A DNA stretch of 64,000 nucleotides from Chlorophyllum brunneum (Eukaryota > Basidiomycota > Agaricomycetes > Agaricales > Agaricaceae). Of the stretch, positions 56,330 to 64,000 are shown one piece after another. Positions within the stretch are counted from its first letter, which is position 1. Each line of letters starts with the position of its first letter. A program made the position numbers and the translations under genes. Where the stretch lies: NCBI GenBank assembly GCA_963576785.1, contig OY756140.1:2480001-2544000 (forward strand), written 5' to 3'. A model generated the notes under the pieces. It was given only the letters and a program-made list of their open reading frames with translations, was not told the origin of the DNA and made no database searches.

Positions 56330-57073
56330 CCTTTGAACTCCTTTTCTTTACAAAGGTAGAAAGTAAGAGTTTTTCCGTGTCATTTGCTCTGGGTGCATAT
56401 GATATGTTTCTTTCTCGTGCCATCTTTCTCGATGTCGGATTCTTCCGCTTCTCCATACAGTTCAACAGTCGTGTGTTGCTAGTCCACCCCCCTGATGGAT
56501 ATTTCAGATGTGGATTTATCTTATTGCTAATATACACTGCAGGTCATACCTTTTTCTTTCGTCCATTGTGTTGTTTGATACCAAATACAGATAGTATATC
56601 AATGAGGATTTCTTTATAGCAGGTTGTGACTTGATGTGCGAGTGTTAATTGGCTTGGGGAATCCACGGCTCACCAGGAGTGATAGACATGGGGGAGATGT
56701 ACCACACATGCACTGCCCGCCTCCCTTATGTTTGATTTATCGGTCATCTCATAGTTTGTCTCCCAAAGTGCTGTCCAGTGCTGAAACGCTGACTCATGAA
56801 AAGATCTTACTGTGTATAAAGCCGTAACGACGAGTGCGCACACAATGCACAGCATCCTCCTTCAGAACGCTCGACCATTGCCTAGCATAGGCGGCGCTGT
56901 ACTTGCTGTGCTTCTCGAACGCCACAACACTGATCATTGCAGCAAGTGATTGCGCTACATATGGTGCTGTCTGATCATGATGACCCTTGCCTACCGGTGA
57001 ATGGGGAAATGGCAAGGCATGAGAACACTGTCCCTGGTAGAAATTCCCTCTTGCTTCCCGTCCGCATCTTTCA
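56330..57073. other. Intergenic between the tandem paralogues
   Basis: 744 bp; no gene or repeat recognised. Confidence 0.4.
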
Positions 57074-59036
57074 ATGTGCTGGATACCCTTTCTTCTCCGT
57101 TGTTTTACCCTTGTTCTGTCGTTCGAGCGTATTTATGCCTTCAATATCGTCGTCTCACCGCCCACGCAATGTGGCCCGCAGCGGTTTACCTGGGTTGGTA
57201 AGTGGCGCTTATATTCAACCTATCGTCCATCTTGGTGGATTTGTGGGTTGCGTTAACAATGGATCTATATAATTATAGGAGGTACACCACCCTTCACGGC
57301 TATCATGATTGTGGTACGTCTCTCGCCCTTCGCTCTCCAGCACACGCGCTGAGTAGATGGTGCACTGCCATTATACAGCCGGACGGTACTGTGCGGAATG
57401 TCAGCATCCCGGCAAACGCATGGAATACACAAGACCAGTCGGGTGACTTTTCCACGGTCCTCAACCTTCGTCAGGGACAGAAGGTCGTATTTTCGATGGG
57501 CGACGCGACGGGTGTGACCACCGCTGGGCTGACGGATGTAATGACTGTCGGGGCATCCGTTGCGGGCTCGCAGTCCTGTAATACTACTGATCCTGGTGAG
57601 TTACAGGAGTAAAGCCTTGCACAATGAAATGCTAATGTATCTGTATACAGGGACACAGTTCGTTTTTGCAACCGACTCTCCACTCTTGCAGTGCGGGTGA
57701 GTTTTTCTTTGGCTATCATACTAGCTATCGGGGTTTCTGACAACCTATATATGTAGAGACTACCCATTTACGGTGTTCGCACAATCTGGCGCCGTGCAAC
57801 CTGTAACAATTCTCGTGTGTTGCTACTATGCTCCGTTTTCTCTGGTTCTTAGACGTTTATGCCACCTCGTTTTCATAGGTAACAGTACCTCATGGCGAAT
57901 CCTTCCTCCTTCATCCACCTCCAGGTGATTCTTTCATTTGGAAAGCGAACCTGACCACAGGAACCCCCGTCATATTCACAATGACGGACTCACAAAATCG
58001 CGTTGGAGGTAGCTCTCCACTGTTCACAGTTGCAGCATCGGACGATTCTTCATGTGTTAGACCGCTTCCTGCATCAGCTCCACCCACTCGTTTGCCATCA
58101 ACACAGACATCATCATCATCATCACCCACTGGCACTCAAAATGGCGGTGGCCACGACTCGCAAAATAAAACCACTAATGGCAATACAGGGATTATTGTCG
58201 GCGCTTCTGTTGGCGGAGCTGCACTTCTCGTTATCATTGCACTCATTTACTTCTTCACTAAACGGAATAGTGGACGTGGGGCCAAGCTCAGCCGCGTCGA
58301 TTTGACAGCAGCCGGTCCTGATTCGTCTACGTACCTCTTACCTCCTGCGCACCAACAACAACAAGCAGGATACCCTCCGGCAGTGAATCCGTTCGCTCCA
58401 TACCACGATAATGTCACGGCTGGTCCGGGTAGTGTACCTCCAACGATGTCATACAATGACAGCCTACCTACGGGTTCGTCGGCAATGGGCGCCGCCACAA
58501 TGGGTGGTGCAGGGATGGGAAACTCCACTGCAGCTGCAGCAGGCTTTGTTGGAGCTGGAGCGGCCGCTGGTACCATGGCCGCCCAGGGTTACCAACCTCC
58601 AATTAACGCCAAGCAAAGGGAAGCAATGCAACTACAGCAGCAACAATACCAGCAACAGGCGTATTTCAATCCCTACGAGACAGGCCAACAATCAGGTTAT
58701 TTCAACCCTTACGAAACAGGAGTGTCATCTGCGGTGGCATCGAGCTCGGCTTACCCGACAACATCTAGCCGTCAAACTGTCCACAGCGCGTCAGAATTTG
58801 GCATAGGTTCGACGTCCAATTTTAGCACCTCGGTGGGACCTAGTACGATTTCATCGGGACAAAGCAGCAAACCATTATTGGGCTCTCTGCCTACTCAGCC
58901 TCCTCGGCGGTTTATCGTACATACGGATATCGAGGACGAACCAATAGAGTTACCGCCAATGTACTCTGAATCAAGAGAACCTATCCCTGGGATGAGTTCT
59001 GCTAGCGCACCTCCGCCACGCAAGGGCATGCAATAG
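57074..59036 (+). CDS. Single-pass membrane protein with PPxY tail, copy B
   Basis: Six exons, 57074..57197, 57278..57312, 57379..57595, 57651..57696, 57757..57814, 57879..59036; 545 residues. Exons two (35 nt) and four (46 nt) have the same length and phase as in copy A. Signal peptide MCWIPFLLRCFTLVLSF; ectodomain VGGTPPFTAIMIV, VFSMGDATGVTTAGLTDVM, then HPPPGDSFIWKANL, VIFTMTDSQNRVGGSSPLF; S/T stalk; transmembrane helix IIVGASVGGAALLVIIALIY; tail with A/G-rich and Q-rich parts and a repeated YFNPYETG. The end carries HTDIED and ELPPMY (PPxY at 58953-58964). Likely surface receptor-like protein turned over by ubiquitin; this is inference. Confidence 0.78.
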
Positions 59037-59465
59037 TGCAACCTATTTATTGCACAAGGATCATTTTAGTGTGGGATGTTGTTGTCGATCTTTATACATC
59101 TACGGGAATTTGTATTGAACATTTACTATTCGCTCTTTTGTTAATAATTTTCAGATTCTTAAACACATTCCTTGTGAGCTTTTACTGTATAATAAGACAC
59201 GCAAATTCATGAACATGCATCTTACAAATTACAACGCATCAAAACGTTCTTCGTGGATGCTGAATTCAAGATAGCCGTCCACCAGCAGGTCATAATTACA
59301 CCAAGAAAGGATAGAAAGGAAAAGCAAAAAGGGGACAGACGAGCGATAGGAATCGGAGAGTGAAGAAAGGGGGCACGCCATCTAGGAGGGGGAGAAGAGT
59401 CGATAGGATTAAGTTAAAGCAAGGAAACATTATGTTACAGTTAACCAAGCTCTGGCCTCAGCTTC
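59037..59465. other. Convergent 3' region, 429 bp
   Basis: AT-rich 3' sequence between two stops; nothing recognised. Confidence 0.4.
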
Positions 59466-60562
59466 TTACGATGATGCTGATCTCTCTTCGGACACAACCA
59501 GAGTGCTCATGCTTCCAATGAGAGGAGCCGCAGCGCTGTCATTTTGCGGGGGCAGAGGTGCGAGCATGGGGGGAGCGTCGCTACTCAGGGACTGACGAGC
59601 AAATGCATCAATCATTGCGTCTTGGTCCTTACGTCTCCGGTGTCGTCTTCGACGGTCTTCCTTGATCACACGCTCAATCTTGCGGCGTGCCTTGGAATGC
59701 AGGCGCGGATCCATGAGGGCCTGTTTGCAGCGATAACATGCGAGTTCAATGCTCGCTAAAAGGCGGAGGGTATCCGAATTATTCATAGCCTGGAGTAAAC
59801 CCGAGTTAAAGTCACCAGTGGAAGTCGTGTTATAGGAGAAGAGACATACGTTCAGGGACCAGGAGATGACACGCGGGCCCTCGACACACATAATGATAAC
59901 AAAATTGCCTCGTTTCTCAACTTGTATATCGGAGCACTGGATGAAGATGAGATTTAATAATGCATGAGAATCCGTGTGCCTTGGAGATATATCTGCAAAC
60001 GTGACGTACTTCGCTAAAGACAGCGATAACCTTTCCCGTTGAGTTATTGCGGACAGCTGGGGCGATTCGATATCATAAGCCCTGGGAATCATGGAGTAGA
60101 AGTTGAAAGTTCAGTGCGCACCAACACGGGATGAGTGTCCAGTCATTTCCTGCGAGACGGTCCCTCGGCCGAGATAAACCCACGAGTCCTTCTCAGGGCG
60201 CCGAATATGCACCTTGACTTGGATGTCACGAAAATGGTCGCGCGAGGTCGAAGCTATTAACGTAACACACGCAGAAGAGCACACAGAGAAAGTGGTAAGA
60301 GAGGGGGATCAATGTATAGCCAAGTACACGCCACCAAATAGGTGGCGACGAGGGGACACGTACCTTGGTGCGACGCGGGGTGGTAGTCTTGAATTTGTGG
60401 ATTTAAGAGTGGCATGTCCTGGTGCGGAATGTCAGGGGTGGTGTCGATATCCATGGCGGGGGCGTCGGTCTGGTTTTGTTGCCGCGCAAGAGAAGAGTGT
60501 TGAGTGAGTAAAGAGGTGCAGAGCTGAAGAAACTGCGGCTGCAATTGCAGGATGCGTACCAT
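59466..60562 (-). CDS. Uncharacterised protein with PH/RanBD-like middle part
   Basis: Five exons, complement(59466..59789, 59850..59936, 60010..60056, 60122..60253, 60364..60562), 262 residues; phases agree throughout. The N-terminal 65 residues are Q-rich. The middle (about 70-155) reads like a compact beta domain: DIQVKVHIRRPEKDSWVYLG then RGTVSQEMTGHSSRVAVRNN, KVIAVFSECSDIQVEKRG and NFVIIMCVEGPRVISWSLN. The C-terminus has a helix with CYRCKQ, then a strongly basic stretch (HSKARRKIERVIKEDRRRRH) that looks like a nuclear signal. The resemblance to PH/Ran-binding folds is by eye only. Its start lies 172 bp behind the TAF5 stop, on the same strand. Confidence 0.65.
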
Positions 60563-60734
60563 GTTGGGAGCTCAGACTTGGGTGTGTTGGCGGATTGGGG
60601 ACGGTGGGACGAGAGAGCTGGGGGAGAGCGAAGAGAGGCTGAGAAGGCTGAGCCTAAATTAACCGTCACGTGGCCCTAATGCATTCAACCCAACAACCTC
60701 AAATTCGCATAATAACAGTAATGTATGTACACTG

Positions 60735-63579
60735 TCACCGGGTTTCAGGCGCCTGGTATACCCCACCTACAAGACAGAGATTCCGGGGCGTAAACTGCAC
60801 GTCAATGATTGCCGTTCTCTTTGTCGGGAACGTCGCCAACAGATCAACACTGTAAGCCTCGCGTCAGCGATCCCAGTTTCAAAGCACACAATCACAGGAA
60901 ACTCACCTCTCAGAAGCCTCGTCCTCGCCGTAGCTTGTCACACCGTTCTCTTGCACACTTACGATGCCATTTTCCCTCGGTTTATTGTTCCTTGTACCCC
61001 CAGCATTCTTCACATCCCAGCACCTGACCGTCCAGTCTGCCCCACCGCTGACGAGTAACGACGATTCCGCGCTGAACGAAAGAGAATATATTGATGCATT
61101 GTGCCCGATCATCTTTTTGATCCGTTTCCCCGAGCCCAAATCCCAGAGGTTAATTGCGAGGTCTTCGCCTTTGAGGTAATTACATGGACGTGGTGGGCGG
61201 GTGAGCGATTGTAATAATACCAACGGATATAGAGCATACCTGCAGTTGCGAGATGTCGTCCATCTGGACTCATTGCCATTGCAGAGACAGCACCTTGGTG
61301 TCCGATGAACACGCGTACACAGGTGCCACGTTGTACATCCCACAAGCGCGCGGTCCAATCGCTTGATCCAGTTGCAAGGTACAAAGAGTTGGGATGAAAC
61401 TGTACACACTAATGTCACCAGTCGTCAGTCAAGCAAACTTGCACGCTCGAAAAAACTCACATCAACATCACTCAAATGCCCGGCATACACTCTCAGACAT
61501 GACGTCCTATCCGTCGACCAAAGTCTTGCAGTCCGGTCCCTGCTGCCCGTCGCGAAATAAACGCCCTTTGGGCTCCATTTCACATCCCACACAGGATTCT
61601 CATGGCCCCTAAAGGCAACGACATTGCTCATCGTATCCATTGACCATAACCTCGTTGTTGCGTCCGCTGATGCCGACAATAGATATTTTGGTGGTGCCGC
61701 GGAACCGGAAATAGGGTCAAAGGAGACAGAATACACGGGTCCACTATGTCCGATAAGTTTACGTGTCGTACTAGCTTTCTTTTCACGTATTTTTTGCAGC
61801 GAACTAACTAGATAGTTTGGGTAGGTGGGTGAGTAGAAGTAGGAAGGAAGAGGTGCCTAGACCTACTATCTTTGATGCTTTTCTCGGAAAAATCGTTGCG
61901 GAGTGCTCGTAGTTTCTCGCCCTTGAGACTCCATAGGCGGATGTAACTCTCAGCGAAACCAACGGCCATCAGTGACGTATCTGCAGAAAATGTACAACAA
62001 GGCGCCCTTAGTCAAAACCAAGGTCAGAACCCAAGAACAGTAGTCTGGTACAATTACTGACCCTTCGGCGACATCATGCATAGTATAAGCACAAATGCTC
62101 GGCAATGCACGCGCTCTTATTGCCCCCGCCTGTGGCGAACCTGCATCAACACCACCTAGTGCCGACGGTTCGAGCCTGATCCTTTTTCTGGCATCCCTCA
62201 CAACGTTAACCTCCCTCTCTACATCAATGGTCTTAAATGCAGGTGGAAGGGGTAACATGTCGGCATCCATCGGCGCAGTCACACCAGGGAACGGTTGTGG
62301 ACGAAGGAACTGAAGGTCAAGATGGACATTGGGGTCCCTATCGACCATTGCTTGTTCTCTTAGCACTCGTTCCGTTTCGGTGCGCAGATCTTCGTTCATA
62401 GGCGCTGGACCCAGTTTAAGGTCGGTTTTGAGGGCGTTGAATGCAGACGCGGTTGTTATGTTCGCTGTTGAGACAGCACCATTTGTCTTTGGGATAAGCT
62501 GGGAGAGGAGGCCTGTAGACTCTTCCCATGCGTGCAGTGAGATCGCTGTAGGATTCGTTGATGTTACTGGAATAAATGTGCGTCAACATTTGCATTCATA
62601 GCCAGAACTATAAAGTGCCGACCGTCGAATCGCAGATGATTATTGACCACACGCATAACAGCCGCCCGACCACGTTTCCCTTTCTCGCCGGTGAACCCCC
62701 CGCCTGAACCGAGTGCCTCGCCTCCAAACCCTTCCGTCAGCCATCCGAGAAGAAGGCTGAACCCGGATCGACTCATTCGAACAACGTATTTTTCGTTGCG
62801 GAAGCGTTGTGCTAGGTCATCACTTTGTACGTGGGCGGGCAGGAGAAGGGTGGATAGGTGGTGGAGGACGGAGTGATGGGAAGTAGGCAATGAAGGAGAG
62901 AACGTCGAGAAAAAACGTAGAGCTGGATGACGGGCATTTTCAGTCCCAGCACGCTGCTGTTAGACCATCGAGACGAACCGGCATCTTTGAAGCCATGTTG
63001 GATCAGATCCAGATAGAAATGGCAGAATATTGGAAATAGAATTGGTCGGAACTCGGGCTACGAAACGACATCAATGACTATAGTGGACTCTGGAGAACTA
63101 GGACGAACCCGATACATGTCCAACGATCCATCCACCCATGCTTCCAGCTCCCTAAAGCCCTCCTGTTTATCCGTCGGATCCAAGGATAGGATCTCCTCGG
63201 CGCCGACGGCACCTATGCTGGCAATCAACGACTGTATATTTGGGGGGTTGCCCATAGCAGAGAGTTCATGGAGGACACTAGAGGAGTCTTTGAGGGCATT
63301 GTCTGTGGAGCGGACAGGTTTTGACTGTGCAAAGACGGCGAGGGATTTGATCAATTCCTCTGGGGGGATGATTTCTGGCTGTTTGCCTTTGTCAGACGGC
63401 GAGCCAGCTTCTATCTCTTCCTTGAATGCCTTTTCGGCAGAAGAGTGACCTCGGGAACGGAGGTATTCGAGGACGATGCGGTCAGCTATGTTGGCGGCAT
63501 TTGCAGATTCCTGGGAGACATTTGCTGGGGTGGTTGCTGCGGGGGACTGGGAGGATGCGGGCGGTGTTGCTGTGGACAT
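60735..63579 (-). CDS. TAF5: TFIID/SAGA-type subunit TAF5 (LisH, NTD2, WD40)
   Basis: Nine exons, complement(60735..60849, 60907..61168, 61240..61399, 61461..61807, 61867..62006, 62062..62566, 62623..62922, 62979..63057, 63109..63579), 792 residues, a normal TAF5 length. LisH: ADRIVLEYLRSRGHSSAEKA. NTD2: FRELEAWVDGSLDMYRPEFR, LFPIFCHFYLDLIQHGFKDA and FRNEKYVVRMSRSGFSLLLG. WD40 repeats: TFSADTSLMAVGFAESYIRL, GHSGPVYSVSFDP, FRGHENPVWDVKWSPKGVYF, ATGSSDWTARLWDV, GHQGAVSAMAMSPDGRHLAT and GADWTVRCWDVK. TAF5 scaffolds histone-fold TAFs in TFIID and, in fungi, SAGA. Met 63579 precedes the LisH. It is divergent from MAD2. Confidence 0.92.
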
Positions 63580-63671
63580 TGCAGGTGGCAGACTGAAGGA
63601 TGGGAGGATGAGTGGTGGGGCACGTGACACGCGTCTGATGGGGCGGGGAAGAGCTCGCAGCAGCAACAAAC

Positions 63672-64000
63672 ATGGCAGCCAGGCAAACTCACCGCCAGGC
63701 GATTACCCTCAAGGGCTCCTCCGCACTCGTTACTGAGTTCTTCAAATACGCCGTGAACACGTCAGTCTCCATCCCCCGCCCCCCAGGTCCACTGACATCC
63801 ACCAGCATTCTCTTCCAGAGAGAGGTCTACCCCTCTGATGACTTTCATATGGTCAAGAAATACGGACAGACCGTCCTTGTGACCCAGGATCTCGCCCTGG
63901 AAAACTATCTCGAACGGTACGCCAGTCCGCATCAGTGGCTACACCCGACGTCTGACAGCGAATGATACAGCATCCTTTCACAGGTCCACAGTATGCACTG
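63672..64000 (+). CDS. MAD2: Spindle checkpoint protein MAD2, 3' partial
   Basis: Exons 63672..63760, 63806..63916, 63971..>64000; the rest lies right of the window. HORMA N-terminus: ITLKGSSALVTEFFKYAVNT, ILFQREVYPSDDFHMVKKYG, QTVLVTQDLALENYLERIL. This matches Mad2 (K-G-S-x-x-x-V-x-E-F-F, then I-L-Y/F-Q-R-x-V-Y-P-x-x-D-F). Mad2 binds Cdc20 to hold the anaphase-promoting complex until kinetochores attach. Its start is 92 bp from the TAF5 start. Confidence 0.88.

Noticed and set aside
62979..63000. Readthrough of the TAF5 frame after GFKDA
   Set aside because: It would run into a stop; the 62925-62978 region works as a short GT-AG intron and restores the family sequence ALRFFSTFSPSLP.
1..64000. 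CRISPR arrays, tRNA/rRNA genes, bacterial-type operons
   Set aside because: No regularly spaced repeats, no cloverleaf I could support, and intron-rich eukaryotic genes throughout.

Overview
This 64 kb window is nuclear DNA of a filamentous basidiomycete fungus, most likely an agaricomycete. Genes are densely packed on both strands. They carry many short introns (about 48-75 nt, mostly GT-AG), including micro-exons of 16-22 nt. The gene set also fits: a PRC2 EED homologue, a fused HIS7 enzyme, Ima1, Pal1, a cytochrome-b5 delta-8 desaturase, and S/T-rich single-pass surface proteins. Species cannot be fixed from the sequence alone. Gene models were spliced by eye, using reading phase and family motifs.

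Layout. 1-6.1 kb: 3' end of a BRCT protein, complex I subunit NDUFA11, and EED. 6.1-8.1 kb: no gene seen, but a 21-G tract. 8.1-14.3 kb: a proline-rich protein, a membrane-anchored heparinase II/III-like enzyme and an S/T-rich surface protein. 14.3-16.6 kb: empty. 16.6-21.4 kb: Ima1, an F-box-like protein and a LaeA-type methyltransferase, all on the minus strand.

22.1-37.8 kb is a three-level nest of retrotransposons. A 5'-truncated LINE (poly-A tail, 15-bp target duplication) is split by a Ty1/copia element on the minus strand (571-bp LTRs, duplication gctcc). The copia element is split in its gag by a Ty3/gypsy chromovirus on the plus strand (300-bp LTRs, duplication gaatc). All three duplications are intact. 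Order of arrival is LINE, copia, gypsy: the copia LTRs differ at 3 sites and the gypsy LTRs look identical. The gypsy element appears to self-prime like Tf1 and carries an extra 278-codon ORF after pol. The copia element appears to prime from the anticodon arm of initiator tRNA-Met and carries seven nonsense codons.

38.3-48.5 kb is housekeeping: RAD51, then phosphoglycerate dehydrogenase and HIS7 as a divergent pair sharing a perfect Gcn4-type TGACTCA site, then PAL1, a sphingolipid delta-8 desaturase and ribosomal protein eL13. 49.7-64 kb: a MetE-like protein with 13 exons, an unresolved hypothetical gene, a tandem pair of PPxY-bearing membrane proteins with matching exon structure, an uncharacterised protein, TAF5, and the 5' end of MAD2 divergent from TAF5 by 92 bp.
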